From CAWVSB01 sp046710535 (GTDB lineage: Bacteria > Pseudomonadota > Gammaproteobacteria > Pseudomonadales > CAWVSB01), in NCBI GenBank assembly GCA_046710535.1, contig JBKEHH010000006.1, positions 62,001 through 126,000 of the forward strand: a DNA stretch of 64,000 nucleotides, in the 5' to 3' direction. Both the position numbers and the translations under genes were made by a program. How positions within the stretch are numbered: position 1 is the first letter of the stretch; the number at the start of each line of letters is the position of its first letter. Under the pieces are notes generated by a model. That model ran no database searches and had not been told where the DNA came from. It was given only the letters and a program-made list of their open reading frames with translations. Below are positions 53,275-62,479 of this stretch, piece after piece.

Positions 53275-54747
53275 ATGCTCCGCGTATCCCAAGAAGCACT
53301 TACCTTTGACGATGTTTTACTCGTACCCGCTTATTCTGAAGTAGTCGCAAAAGACGTTAGTTTACAGACTAAACTTACTCGTAACATCACTCTTAATATA
53401 CCTTTAATTTCGGCTGCTATGGATACTGTGACTGAGTATCGTCTTGCTATTGCCATGGCCCAAGAGGGTGGCATCGGTATTATCCATAAGAGTATGACCA
53501 TAGAACAGCAAGCTGAAGAGGTTCGCATGGTTAAGAAGTACGAAGCAGGTGTGGTTAAAGACCCTATTACTATTGATGCTAATGCGACTATTGGCGATTT
53601 GATGGCGTTAAAGGCTAAGCATAATATTTCTGGGGTACCAGTTGTTAAAGGCGATAGTTTGGTTGGTATCATCACTAACCGTGATGTGTTGTTTGAAGAA
53701 AACATGGATGAACTAATCGCCAACGCGATGACACCAAAAGAGAGATTGGTGACAGTATTAGAAGGCGCTGATAGAACTGAAGTTAAGCACTTATTACATG
53801 TCCATCGGGTTGAGAAAGTATTGGTGGTTGATGAAGCCTTTGCCTTACGCGGTATGATTACTCTCAAAGATATTTATAAAGCACAGACGTTTCCGCATGC
53901 GGCAAAAGATGACCAAGGCCGTTTATTAGTGGGAGCATCTATTGGCACCAGTGCTGATACTGACGCTAGAGTAGATGCCTTGGTGGCAGCTGGCGTAGAC
54001 GTATTAGTAGTAGATACTGCTCACGGTCATTCACGTAATGTTATTGATCGAATTAAGAAAATTAAGGCTAATTACCCAACCATGCAGGTTATTGGCGGTA
54101 ATATTGCCACCGGTGAAGCGGCAAAGGCTTTGGTTGAGGCTGGCGCTGATGGCGTAAAAGTTGGTATTGGCCCAGGGTCTATTTGTACCACTCGAGTTGT
54201 TACTGGTATTGGCGTGCCGCAAATATCAGCCATTGCTAATGTGGCAGCGGCACTTGAAGGCACGGGTGTCCCACTTATTGCTGATGGCGGTGTTCGTTTC
54301 TCCGGTGATATTTCAAAAGCAGTGGTTGCTGGTGCCTACACCATTATGATGGGCAGTATGTTTGCCGGTACTGAAGAAGCGCCCGGCGAAGTGGAGCTTT
54401 ATCAAGGACGTACTTACAAGTCATACCGTGGTATGGGTAGTATTGGTGCAATGGCGCAAACGCAAGGTTCTAGCGATCGTTATTTTCAAAGTGCCTCAGA
54501 CGGTGCTGAAAAATTAGTTCCTGAAGGTATAGAAGGCCGAGTGCCGTACAAAGGGCCATTGGCGACTATTACTCATCAGATGATGGGTGGGTTGCGCAGT
54601 GCGATGGGCTATACCGGTTCTAAAACAATGGATGATATGCGAACTAAGCCTCAGTTTGTGCGGGTAACGTCTGCCGGTATGAACGAGAGTCATGTGCATG
54701 ATGTCAGTATTACCAAAGAAGCACCGAACTATCCGACCGTTAGATAG
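53275..54747 (+). CDS. guaB: IMP dehydrogenase
   Basis: GuaB oxidises IMP to XMP, the committed step to GMP. The 490-residue protein starts MLRVSQEALTFDDVLLVPA. Two CBS domains lie at about 95-200. The catalytic loop GPGSICTTRVVTG holds the active-site Cys, and GMGSIGAM with the flap Arg-Tyr (SDRYF) follows. guaA comes next after a terminator-like hairpin, so some transcripts may stop between them. Confidence 0.98.
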   Translation: MLRVSQEALTFDDVLLVPAYSEVVAKDVSLQTKLTRNITLNIPLISAAMDTVTEYRLAIAMAQEGGIGIIHKSMTIEQQAEEVRMVKKYEAGVVKDPITIDANATIGDLMALKAKHNISGVPVVKGDSLVGIITNRDVLFEENMDELIANAMTPKERLVTVLEGADRTEVKHLLHVHRVEKVLVVDEAFALRGMITLKDIYKAQTFPHAAKDDQGRLLVGASIGTSADTDARVDALVAAGVDVLVVDTAHGHSRNVIDRIKKIKANYPTMQVIGGNIATGEAAKALVEAGADGVKVGIGPGSICTTRVVTGIGVPQISAIANVAAALEGTGVPLIADGGVRFSGDISKAVVAGAYTIMMGSMFAGTEEAPGEVELYQGRTYKSYRGMGSIGAMAQTQGSSDRYFQSASDGAEKLVPEGIEGRVPYKGPLATITHQMMGGLRSAMGYTGSKTMDDMRTKPQFVRVTSAGMNESHVHDVSITKEAPNYPTVR

Positions 54748-54756
54748 TTAAATAGG

Positions 54757-54779
54757 CGGAGCTGAGAAGCTCCGTTTTT
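54757..54779 (+). terminator. Terminator-like hairpin between guaB and guaA
   Basis: CGGAGCT pairs perfectly with AGCTCCG around GAGA and is followed by TTTTT. It lies nine bases after the guaB stop and could reduce guaA transcription or mark the end of the guaB message. Confidence 0.82.
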
Positions 54780-54832
54780 GGTATAAGCTGTTGATATTAT
54801 TAACAATAGGTTTCAAATAGGTTTAATAGGCA

Positions 54833-56413
54833 ATGACTCAAGATATTCATTCACAACGAATTCTCATTTTAGATTTTGGCTCTCAATACACTCAGCTGAT
54901 AGCGCGCAGGGTGCGTGAAGTTGGTGTTTATTGTGAGATTTATGCTTTTGATGTCGATGAAAAATATATTAATGAATATAAACCTGACGGCATTATTTTA
55001 GCTGGTGGCCCAGAGTCAGTAACTGCCGGTGAGTCACCGCGGGCGCCACAATTGGTATTTGAATTAGGCGTGCCAGTGTTGGGTATTTGCTATGGCATGC
55101 AGACTATGGCCGAGCAGTTGGGCGGAAAAGTTGAAGGCTCAGCTGTTCATGAGTTTGGTTATGCGCAAATAAAAGTAGAGAACGACAATAGTTTGTTGCG
55201 TGATATTAAGGATCATGTCAATAGTGATTCCGGCGCCAGTTTACTAGATGTGTGGATGAGTCACGGCGACAAAGTTGTAGCGATGCCTGAGTCGTTTAGC
55301 ATTATGGCGTCAACACCATCGTGCCCAATAGCGGGCATGTTTGATGAACAGCGTCGCTTTTACGGTATTCAATTTCATCCGGAAGTCACCCATACACTGC
55401 AAGGCGAGCGTATTTTTGAACATTTCGTTTTAGAGCTATGTGGCTGTGAAGGGCTATGGACGCCCGCACAAATTATCCAAGATGCTATTGCAAGCATCAG
55501 AGAGAAAGTCGGCACCGATAAAGTGTTACTTGGTTTGTCAGGTGGCGTTGATTCTTCAGTAGTGGCAGCACTATTACATCGCGCCATAGGTGATCAGTTA
55601 ACCTGTGTTTTTGTTGATAACGGGTTGTTGCGTAAAGATGAAGGCAATGCTGTTATGGACATGTTTGATAAAAACATGGGTGTAAAAGTAATCCGAGTAG
55701 ACGCCGAAGAATTATTTTTAGGCCGTTTAGCTGGAGAGTCTGATCCTGAAGCCAAGCGAAAAATTATTGGTAATACATTTATTGAAGTATTTGATGATGA
55801 AGCTACTAAGCTAAAGAATGTAAATTGGCTAGCACAAGGGACTATTTATCCGGATGTCATTGAGTCTGCTGCATCCAAAACAGGTAAAGCCCATGTTATA
55901 AAATCTCATCATAATGTCGGTGGTTTACCAGATGATATGGCGATGGAATTGGTAGAGCCATTACGTGAGCTTTTTAAAGACGAAGTAAGAAAAATAGGCT
56001 TAGAGCTAGGCTTGCCGTATGACATGGTTTATCGCCATCCATTCCCGGGTCCAGGATTGGGCGTGCGAATTTTAGGTGAAGTGAAAAAAGAATATTGTGA
56101 TATTTTGCGCGAAGCCGATGCTATCTTTATGGAGGAACTGCATGCTGCAGATTGGTACCATAAGACGAGCCAAGCGTTTGTGGTATTTTTGCCCGTTAAG
56201 TCTGTAGGTGTAGTGGGCGATGCCCGTCGTTATGCATATGTGGTGTCGCTAAGAGCGGTAGAAACTATCGACTTTATGACAGCACGCTGGGCGCACTTGC
56301 CGTATGAGTTGCTGGAAAAAGTATCCAACAGAATTATTAATGAAATTTCTGGTATCTCTCGGGTTGCCTATGATGTGTCGAGTAAGCCGCCAGCTACGAT
56401 TGAGTGGGAATAA
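54833..56413 (+). CDS. guaA: GMP synthase (glutamine-hydrolysing)
   Basis: GuaA aminates XMP to GMP using glutamine. The 526-residue protein has a class I glutamine amidotransferase domain with nucleophile Cys in GICYGMQTMA and His/Glu in IQFHPEVTHT. The ATP-pyrophosphatase P-loop is GLSGGVDSSV, and the C-terminal dimerisation domain ends in KPPATIEWE. It directly precedes tadA. Confidence 0.98.
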   Translation: MTQDIHSQRILILDFGSQYTQLIARRVREVGVYCEIYAFDVDEKYINEYKPDGIILAGGPESVTAGESPRAPQLVFELGVPVLGICYGMQTMAEQLGGKVEGSAVHEFGYAQIKVENDNSLLRDIKDHVNSDSGASLLDVWMSHGDKVVAMPESFSIMASTPSCPIAGMFDEQRRFYGIQFHPEVTHTLQGERIFEHFVLELCGCEGLWTPAQIIQDAIASIREKVGTDKVLLGLSGGVDSSVVAALLHRAIGDQLTCVFVDNGLLRKDEGNAVMDMFDKNMGVKVIRVDAEELFLGRLAGESDPEAKRKIIGNTFIEVFDDEATKLKNVNWLAQGTIYPDVIESAASKTGKAHVIKSHHNVGGLPDDMAMELVEPLRELFKDEVRKIGLELGLPYDMVYRHPFPGPGLGVRILGEVKKEYCDILREADAIFMEELHAADWYHKTSQAFVVFLPVKSVGVVGDARRYAYVVSLRAVETIDFMTARWAHLPYELLEKVSNRIINEISGISRVAYDVSSKPPATIEWE

Positions 56414-56415
56414 GC

Positions 56416-56883
56416 TTGATAAGCCATGCTGACGATGAAATATGGATGGGCTTAGCGCTATCGCTGGCCCAAAAAGCTGGGTCGATTGGAGAAGTCCCCG
56501 TCGGCGCGGTGTTAGTTAAAGACGGCGAGGTGTTAGGACAAGGTTATAACTGTCCTATTTCAACTGATGATCCTACCGCTCACGCTGAGATAGCGGCTCT
56601 GCGTGATGCTGGGCAGCGGCTAGGCAATTATCGTCTGCCCGGAACAACTTTATACGTGACACTAGAACCTTGCATTATGTGTACCGGAGCGCTTGTTCAT
56701 GCTCGCATTGAGCGTTTAGTGTTTGGCGCGTTTGAACCCAAAGCTGGCGTCGTTTGTAGTCAAAATAAATTACTCGAAGCAGATTATCTTAATCATAACA
56801 TTGACGTCACAGTCGGAGTGTTGAGTGATCAATGCTCAAGCATCGTAAGTGAGTTTTTTTCCCAGCGGCGTAAAAATCGTTAG
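56416..56883 (+). CDS. tadA: tRNA-specific adenosine deaminase
   Basis: TadA converts A34 to inosine in tRNA-Arg. The 155-residue protein has the zinc ligand and proton-shuttle Glu in TAHAEIAAL and the two zinc cysteines in LEPCIMCTGALVHARI. The start is ambiguous: TTG 56416, three bases after the guaA stop with GTGGGAA upstream, gives the family length; GTG 56404 and ATG 56446 are alternatives. Confidence 0.93.
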   Translation: MISHADDEIWMGLALSLAQKAGSIGEVPVGAVLVKDGEVLGQGYNCPISTDDPTAHAEIAALRDAGQRLGNYRLPGTTLYVTLEPCIMCTGALVHARIERLVFGAFEPKAGVVCSQNKLLEADYLNHNIDVTVGVLSDQCSSIVSEFFSQRRKNR

Positions 56884-57042
56884 CCTTTTGTATCCCCGCT
56901 CTAGCCGTTAGTTTCTTGTTGAACAGCGCGTTACTGGTTTTCAAATTCCGAATAAACCATTGTTAATAGTAACTCTATTCTTACTGTCTGAGGCTTATGC
57001 TAGATTGATTATAAATAATGAACTAGCGTAGCAGGAGATATA

Positions 57043-58269
57043 ATGAGTACTTGTCCATTTAGCAATATCGTCGACCCGGATATCTACCAAGGCGAAGTGC
57101 CTAGGGAATTATTTGCTGCAATGCAAAAAGAAGCGCCAATAGTTTGGCAAGATGACCCAGTATATGGAGTTGGTTACTGGGCAGTAACAAGTCAGCAGCA
57201 CCTAGATTATGTTTCTAAAAATGCCGCGATCTTTTCATCGGAAGAAAAAAGCTGTTTTTACCCTGAGCATAATGACGATATTTTGGCCATGATGCGGACT
57301 CAATTAATTTGTATGGATCCGCCTGATCATGTGAAGTTTAGACGCGTCATTCGCAATGCTTTCACGCCTAAAATGGTTGAGTCATATACTGATCATTTTA
57401 GAGAAATTGTTAAGGGCGTGGTTGATAAAATTATAGATAAAGGCGAATGTGAATTCGTTACCGATATAGCCTGTCAATTACCGTTGATAGCCATTTGTGA
57501 GCTAGTCGGCGTGCCGCTAGAAGATCGAGACGACTTTTTTAACTGGACCAATACTATGATTGGCGGTGATGATCTCGAACTTAATATCAGTGAAGAAGAA
57601 GCTCAAATGGCCGCGGCTAATGTTTATCTTTACGCAGACAAATTAATGGCAATGCATAGAGAAAATCCTAGTAACGATTTAGTTGGCGCACTATTGGACG
57701 GCGTAGTGGCAGGTGAGAGTTTAACCGAAGATGAGTTTAGAGGTTTTATATTACTGTTAATGGTCGCCGGCAACGAAACGACGCGAACAATGACTAGTCA
57801 AGGTATGCGCATTCTTATGCAGCATCCAGATCAATGGCAAATGTTAGTAGAAAACCCTGCTCTAATACCCGATGCGATAGAAGAAATGCTGCGTTATAAC
57901 CCTGCAATTATTCAGTTCCGCCGCACTGTTATGCAAGATATAGAGTTTGGTGGCGTGAAGATGAAAGCGGGCGATAAGGTTATTCTCAATTATCAGGCTG
58001 CAAGCCAAGACCAAGCAAACTTTAGTAATCCAGAAAAATTTGATATTACTCGCCCCCAGCGAGAAGATGTAAAAAATAAGCATCGGGCCTTTGGTATCGG
58101 TGAGCATTTTTGTCTGGGGTCTCACTTAGCTAGGTTAGAGCTGAAGTTGACTTTCGAAGAGATAATTTCCAGAATGAAAAACCCTCGTCTTAATGGTGAG
58201 GTGAATTATTTACGGTCATTTTTAGTGCACGGAATAAAAGAAATGCATATAGAATTTGAAAAAGTATAA
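57043..58269 (+). CDS. Cytochrome P450
   Basis: A 408-residue soluble bacterial P450. The I-helix reads VAGNETTRTM, the K-helix ExxR lies in EEMLRYN, and the haem-ligand Cys357 lies in FGIGEHFCLGSHLAR. The N-terminus and the tract MDPPDHVKFRRVIRNAFTP resemble P450s acting on steroids, terpenes or fatty acids, but no subfamily can be assigned by eye. AGGAGATATA precedes the ATG. A small membrane protein follows 20 bases later. No dedicated ferredoxin is adjacent. Confidence 0.93.
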   Translation: MSTCPFSNIVDPDIYQGEVPRELFAAMQKEAPIVWQDDPVYGVGYWAVTSQQHLDYVSKNAAIFSSEEKSCFYPEHNDDILAMMRTQLICMDPPDHVKFRRVIRNAFTPKMVESYTDHFREIVKGVVDKIIDKGECEFVTDIACQLPLIAICELVGVPLEDRDDFFNWTNTMIGGDDLELNISEEEAQMAAANVYLYADKLMAMHRENPSNDLVGALLDGVVAGESLTEDEFRGFILLLMVAGNETTRTMTSQGMRILMQHPDQWQMLVENPALIPDAIEEMLRYNPAIIQFRRTVMQDIEFGGVKMKAGDKVILNYQAASQDQANFSNPEKFDITRPQREDVKNKHRAFGIGEHFCLGSHLARLELKLTFEEIISRMKNPRLNGEVNYLRSFLVHGIKEMHIEFEKV

Positions 58270-58289
58270 TTATAACAAAAGGGTATTTT

Positions 58290-58661
58290 ATGAATCTATT
58301 AGTCAAAATTTTAACTGTGGTGGTAGCAATTATTTTTGTTGCTAGCGGTCTTCAATGGGCCATTATCCCTGCACAAGCTGCCGCGCCTTTAGGTCTAATA
58401 TTACCTGAGGGTATAGGCCTTAGTTCTATGCTAGGAGACGTTGGTGGGTTTTTTATGGGTGGTGGCATTATAGTAATACTTGGTTTAAAAACCAAAAACG
58501 CTACCTGGTTTCATGGCGCTGCGATTTTAGCTGCAACCGCTGCCGTCTATCGCATTATTGCTTGGGCTGCTCATGGTGCGCCGTTCGCCGTCGCATTTAT
58601 TGTTATAGAAATATTAATGACTATCATAATGATTTTAGCCGCTAAAAAGCTATGCGACTAA
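58290..58661 (+). CDS. Small four-helix membrane protein (DUF4345-like)
   Basis: A 123-residue hydrophobic protein with four predicted helices and short polar links. A glycine-rich GDVGGFFMGGGIIVILG at about 49-65 resembles DUF4345-type proteins. Function is unknown. It follows the P450 by 20 bases with AAAGGG upstream and is probably co-transcribed with it, but no direct link to P450 activity can be shown. Confidence 0.72.
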   Translation: MNLLVKILTVVVAIIFVASGLQWAIIPAQAAAPLGLILPEGIGLSSMLGDVGGFFMGGGIIVILGLKTKNATWFHGAAILAATAAVYRIIAWAAHGAPFAVAFIVIEILMTIIMILAAKKLCD

Positions 58662-58790
58662 GGTAGCGACATGTTGATAGCGAGCTTCGGATTCGTCTGG
58701 ACGTTATTAGCTCCTCTCTCAACCTTAACCTAAGATGAACGAAAACATTATAAATATCAGTAAGTTAAAGGTATATTTTTTGCATATTTG

Positions 58791-59990
58791 ATGATCAGTC
58801 CTATACTTAAGCCATTATTTTTAATGCGACAAAACGGCATGGAAACAGAAAATCAAGTTAATATACCCAGCGAGGAAAAGCCTTCACCGCTATTGTCAAT
58901 AGAGCAATTGGCCGAATTGGACTTTATCGAGAGTATGCGTCACGAACTGCCTTACCTGGCTAAATTTATGGCGTGGAGTTATTTAGTTTTAGCGCTACTT
59001 CACCTGTTTTTTGTCTCTGAGGATGTGAGAGGGTATCTAATAGCCACGGTGTTACTCAGTGCTACTATTTGTTCTTATATCTCTTGGTATTTATACCGTT
59101 GTGAAAAGCCAACCAGAACGTTATTAATCTGTGTTCAGCTTAGCTTCGTTTTTGTCGTAACAACTAACGTTATTTTTCATATGCTATTAACGAAGGAGGT
59201 ATTTCAAAGTACCAATATTATGATGGTCTTGATGTTATTGGCTTATTTAAAATTACCATTACGATACTATTCTATATCGTTGTCTATAATCGCAGTGGTA
59301 TGGGTTGTGGCCATCATTATTATCGCTGAAGCAGGAGACCCGTTGGTTCCGCATTTTGCATTTGCTATGTTGTTTGGTGGAGTCATAGCAACGGTTATTA
59401 GCATGGCTCAACATAAACTGATTGCTCGCAAAACCGCTGAACTACATGCACGATTAGTGATAGAGCAACAATTACATAGCGCCAATAAAAAGTTGGAATA
59501 TAAAACTCAACATGACCCGTTAACTGGTATTGGTAACCGACGAAAAATGTCTGCGCAATTAAATATCATGTTGAAACAAGCGATAGAAAAACAACAATAT
59601 ATGACGCTAATGTTTTGTGATATCGATAAATTTAAGCTATTTAATGACAGGCATGGACACTTAGAGGGTGATGAAGTTTTACTTGGTGTGGCAAAAATTT
59701 TGGCTACTAACACAAGAGCTGAAAATGATTTAGCTGCACGAGTTGGCGGCGATGAATTTTGTTTGTTAGTCACTAACTGTGACGCAATTGCTGCAAGAAG
59801 AGTTGCAGCTCAAATTTGCTCCCAAGTGAGAGGCTTGGCTATTGACGATCGCAGTACGACTATTACTATTGGCAGCTACAGTCTTATACCTGACGGCAAT
59901 ACTTTTATAAGCAATGTTTTAGAGCTAGCCGATAAAGCGTTATACCAAGCAAAAGATTCTGGCAGAGATGGGTTTTTGTGTACTGAGTAG
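58791..59990 (+). CDS. Membrane-anchored diguanylate cyclase (GGDEF)
   Basis: A 399-residue protein. A soluble N-terminus of about 50 residues is followed by about six membrane helices (about 55-205), a short coiled linker, and a GGDEF domain with GGDEF at 319-323 and DPLTGIGNRR at its start. It makes c-di-GMP. The product-inhibition RxxD motif is not in place: the Arg of RAENDLAARV is one residue too far from the Asp. The N-terminal sensor is not a named domain. Start: ATG 58791; later ATGs are possible. Confidence 0.9.
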   Translation: MISPILKPLFLMRQNGMETENQVNIPSEEKPSPLLSIEQLAELDFIESMRHELPYLAKFMAWSYLVLALLHLFFVSEDVRGYLIATVLLSATICSYISWYLYRCEKPTRTLLICVQLSFVFVVTTNVIFHMLLTKEVFQSTNIMMVLMLLAYLKLPLRYYSISLSIIAVVWVVAIIIIAEAGDPLVPHFAFAMLFGGVIATVISMAQHKLIARKTAELHARLVIEQQLHSANKKLEYKTQHDPLTGIGNRRKMSAQLNIMLKQAIEKQQYMTLMFCDIDKFKLFNDRHGHLEGDEVLLGVAKILATNTRAENDLAARVGGDEFCLLVTNCDAIAARRVAAQICSQVRGLAIDDRSTTITIGSYSLIPDGNTFISNVLELADKALYQAKDSGRDGFLCTE

Positions 59991-59994
59991 TAGC

Positions 59995-60300
59995 TTAAAT
60001 GGACTGCTCTGGTCTAATAACTGCGGCGGTTCTTGTTAACGTCATTCCCAGAAAACTCTGCTTCTCAGCCTCGATTATAATCGGCCCGCGTATTTTTCGG
60101 TCAATAGTTACTACCTTTGTGCTTGAGGGGCTAAATACTAACTGGTGCACTGACACCTTTGGTAATAAGCCTTTATGCTTATCCTGTGTCACGGCAATTC
60201 CTCCACCATAGATTCTAGTTAGCGATTTCTGTTCTATTTTGCTGGCGCGCAGCGCGGCAACATCAATTAATGTCAATTCAATAGCGGCTAAGTGTTGCAT
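59995..60300 (-). CDS. Hypothetical protein antisense-adjacent to ffs
   Basis: From ATG 60300 the frame encodes 101 residues with IYGGGIAVTQDKHKGLLPKV and a C-terminal IRGPIIIEAEKQSFLGMTL. It looks protein-like but matches no family I recognise. The frame stays open upstream through the complement of the 4.5S RNA gene to 60468; a start there would overlap ffs entirely. It converges with the diguanylate cyclase. It could be real or a chance open frame. Confidence 0.45.
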   Translation of the reverse strand: MQHLAAIELTLIDVAALRASKIEQKSLTRIYGGGIAVTQDKHKGLLPKVSVHQLVFSPSSTKVVTIDRKIRGPIIIEAEKQSFLGMTLTRTAAVIRPEQSI

Positions 60301-60330
60301 TAGCTGGGGGAAGTGCGGATAATCCGCGCC

Positions 60331-60345
60331 GCAAGCATTGCTTGC
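60331..60345. repeat. Short perfect palindrome upstream of ffs
   Basis: GCAAGCA and TGCTTGC flank a single T, ending ten bases before the 5' end of 4.5S RNA. It overlaps the expected promoter region and might be an operator, but it could be chance. Confidence 0.35.
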
Positions 60346-60354
60346 AGTTGTTAT

Positions 60355-60466
60355 GGTGACTTCTGTCGGTCCCCTCGCAACGATAGATAGTGAACTCCGC
60401 CAGGCCTGGAAGGGAGCAACGGTAACTATCAGTTCGTGTGCCGAGGTGTGGCTGCCAGGAGTCGCC
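60355..60466 (+). ncRNA. ffs: 4.5S RNA of the signal recognition particle
   Basis: The apical conserved core GCCAGGCCTGGAAGGGAGCA is present. Flanking blocks TCGCAACGATA and GTGTGCCGAGGTGTGGCTG align with E. coli 4.5S RNA. The ends pair: GGTGACTTCTG with CAGGAGTCGCC, closing a long hairpin of about 112 bases. It binds Ffh (gene at 30330). Position just before dnaX is usual in pseudomonad-like genomes. Confidence 0.95.
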
Positions 60467-60579
60467 ACCTTATATCTGTTAAATCTCCCTTATTCTTGTT
60501 GTTCTAACCTGTGCCTACTGTTGTGCCTGTGTATAATGGCGATCTTTCTATGATGGTTTTCAAAGGCCTCTAATTTTAT

Positions 60580-62472
60580 ATGTCATATCAAGTATTAGCC
60601 CGTAAATGGCGCCCTAAAACATTCCGCGAAATGGTCGGGCAAGAGCATGTGCTAAAAGCTCTTATCAATAGCTTAGACCGTGATCGACTGCATCATGCCT
60701 ATCTCTTTACCGGTACTCGTGGGGTTGGTAAAACCACTATAGCTCGTATATTGGCGCGTTGTTTAAACTGCGAAGTGGGCGTTAGCTCCGAACCGTGTGG
60801 CCAGTGTGGTGCATGTTTAGAGATAACCGAAAACCGTTTTATAGATTTGATTGAAGTTGATGCAGCGTCGCGCACGAAGGTAGAAGATACGCGGGAGTTA
60901 TTAGAGAATGTGCAGTACGCCCCGACTAGAGGCCGCTATAAAGTTTATCTGATTGATGAAGTCCATATGCTCTCTACCCACAGTTTTAACGCTTTGTTAA
61001 AAACCTTGGAAGAGCCTCCACCGCACGTTAAATTTTTGCTGGCAACCACTGATCCACAAAAACTACCGGCTACTATTTTATCTCGCTGTATGCAGTTTAG
61101 CCTTAAAAATATGGCGCCAGAGAGCATCGTTGGTCATCTTAAGTATGTACTAGAGCAAGAAATGGTCGCAGCAGAAGATGCTGCTTTGTACCAGCTAGCT
61201 AATGCTGCTGATGGCAGTATGCGAGACGCCCTAAGTTTGACTGATCAAGCTATCGCATTTGGTAGCGGCAAAGTAAGCGACAGCGATGTGACTACTATGC
61301 TTGGCAGTGTTGATCGCAATGTGGTTGCTGATTTACTGAGTAAAGTCATTGCTAAAGACGGCAAGGCCGCGCTGGCTAAAGTAGGTCAACTGGGTGAGCA
61401 CGGCGCTGATTACATGGCAGTGCTAGAAGAGCTGTTGTCGCTGTTGCACCGATTAACGATTGCACAAGTGGTACCCGATGCGGTTGAAGAGCACTGGGGC
61501 GACAAAGACGCGCTGGTTGCTATGGCCAAAGCAGTACCTGCTGAAGAAATACAACTATTTTATCAAATGGCATTAAATGGTCGTAAAGATTTAGCCTATG
61601 CACCAGATTTACGCAGCGGCTTTGAAATGATTTTAATGCGCATGTTAGCGTTTGCGCCACTGGCTATCCCTGAGTGGGCTGAACGTGGGGCCACGGTAGC
61701 TAGCGCACCAGCTGAGGCGCAACCAGCGTCGACAAACCACGAAAAAGTTTTAACGCCTGCTGCTCAACCTCCATCTAAGCCAGAGGCTGAGCCGCCACCC
61801 TGGGCGAACGAGCCAGCTGGAGACAGCTCGGTAAAAAAGCCCCTTAGCCGGGAGGATGAAAAATCCGTCTCGGCTATAAGCTTGGATGAGAAAAATTTGG
61901 TTAAACCTCAGTTTTTGGCTGTGCCAGTTGCTGCCACCAGAGACCAGCCGGTTATATCCAGCGCCGTAATTACGGCGAGTACTGTGGAGCTTGCAGAGGC
62001 CGCAAAAGCGGAAACAGCGTTAGCACAAGATAGCGATACTATTGTAGAAGAAGAACAAGCACCAGTGATTGATTTGTTGCTCGAAAAAGCAGCAGAGCAA
62101 TGGCATTCAGTTTTCGCCCAGATACCCCTTCGTGGTGTGGTACGCAGTGTTGTCGCAAATTGCTCATTAGAAAAAGTGGTCGGCAATACGGCACATTTCA
62201 CCTTAGATGAAGCCCATGCTAGTTTGTTTAATGACTCATACTGTGTTCGCATCGCTACTGCGATGAGCGAATTATTTGGTCAAGTTGTGCAAGCAGAAGT
62301 GCTTATTGGTAAGCCTAGCCGCGAAACCCCTGCGACCTATGCTGATAGATTAAGACGTGAGCGCCAACATAATGCTGTGCAGAGTCTACAAGTTGATGAA
62401 AACGTGCAAAAAATTATTGGCGAATTTAGTGGCACGCTAATTATTGAATCGATTAAACCCTTAGATAGTTGA
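60580..62472 (+). CDS. dnaX: DNA polymerase III subunits tau and gamma
   Basis: The clamp-loader ATPase, 630 residues (tau). Walker A is GTRGVGKTT at 45-53, with zinc ligands C64, C73, C76 and C79. The DEVHML motif is Walker B, and sensor 1 follows. After about residue 375 a Pro/Ala-rich linker leads to the tau-specific C-terminal domain. A slippery AAAAAAG at codons 418-420 could yield a shorter gamma of about 422 residues by -1 frameshifting, as in E. coli. ybaB and recR follow, the standard order. Confidence 0.97.
   Translation: MSYQVLARKWRPKTFREMVGQEHVLKALINSLDRDRLHHAYLFTGTRGVGKTTIARILARCLNCEVGVSSEPCGQCGACLEITENRFIDLIEVDAASRTKVEDTRELLENVQYAPTRGRYKVYLIDEVHMLSTHSFNALLKTLEEPPPHVKFLLATTDPQKLPATILSRCMQFSLKNMAPESIVGHLKYVLEQEMVAAEDAALYQLANAADGSMRDALSLTDQAIAFGSGKVSDSDVTTMLGSVDRNVVADLLSKVIAKDGKAALAKVGQLGEHGADYMAVLEELLSLLHRLTIAQVVPDAVEEHWGDKDALVAMAKAVPAEEIQLFYQMALNGRKDLAYAPDLRSGFEMILMRMLAFAPLAIPEWAERGATVASAPAEAQPASTNHEKVLTPAAQPPSKPEAEPPPWANEPAGDSSVKKPLSREDEKSVSAISLDEKNLVKPQFLAVPVAATRDQPVISSAVITASTVELAEAAKAETALAQDSDTIVEEEQAPVIDLLLEKAAEQWHSVFAQIPLRGVVRSVVANCSLEKVVGNTAHFTLDEAHASLFNDSYCVRIATAMSELFGQVVQAEVLIGKPSRETPATYADRLRRERQHNAVQSLQVDENVQKIIGEFSGTLIIESIKPLDS
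61819..61875 (+). promoter_or_regulatory. Candidate -1 programmed frameshift site in dnaX
   Basis: GGAG at 61819-61822 lies 10 bases before the heptamer A AAA AAG (61833-61839), read as GTA AAA AAG in the main frame. After a -1 slip the frame reads GCC CCT TAG. A downstream imperfect stem pairs AGCCG at 61846-61850 with CGGCT at 61871-61875, plus GGAT with ATCC inside. All three elements and their spacing mirror the E. coli dnaX signal. Confidence 0.82.
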
Positions 62473-62479
62473 GGTAATT

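Noticed and set aside
60338..60553. A plus-strand short frame across ffs
   Set aside because: It covers the 4.5S RNA, whose conserved core and pairing ends explain the sequence better.
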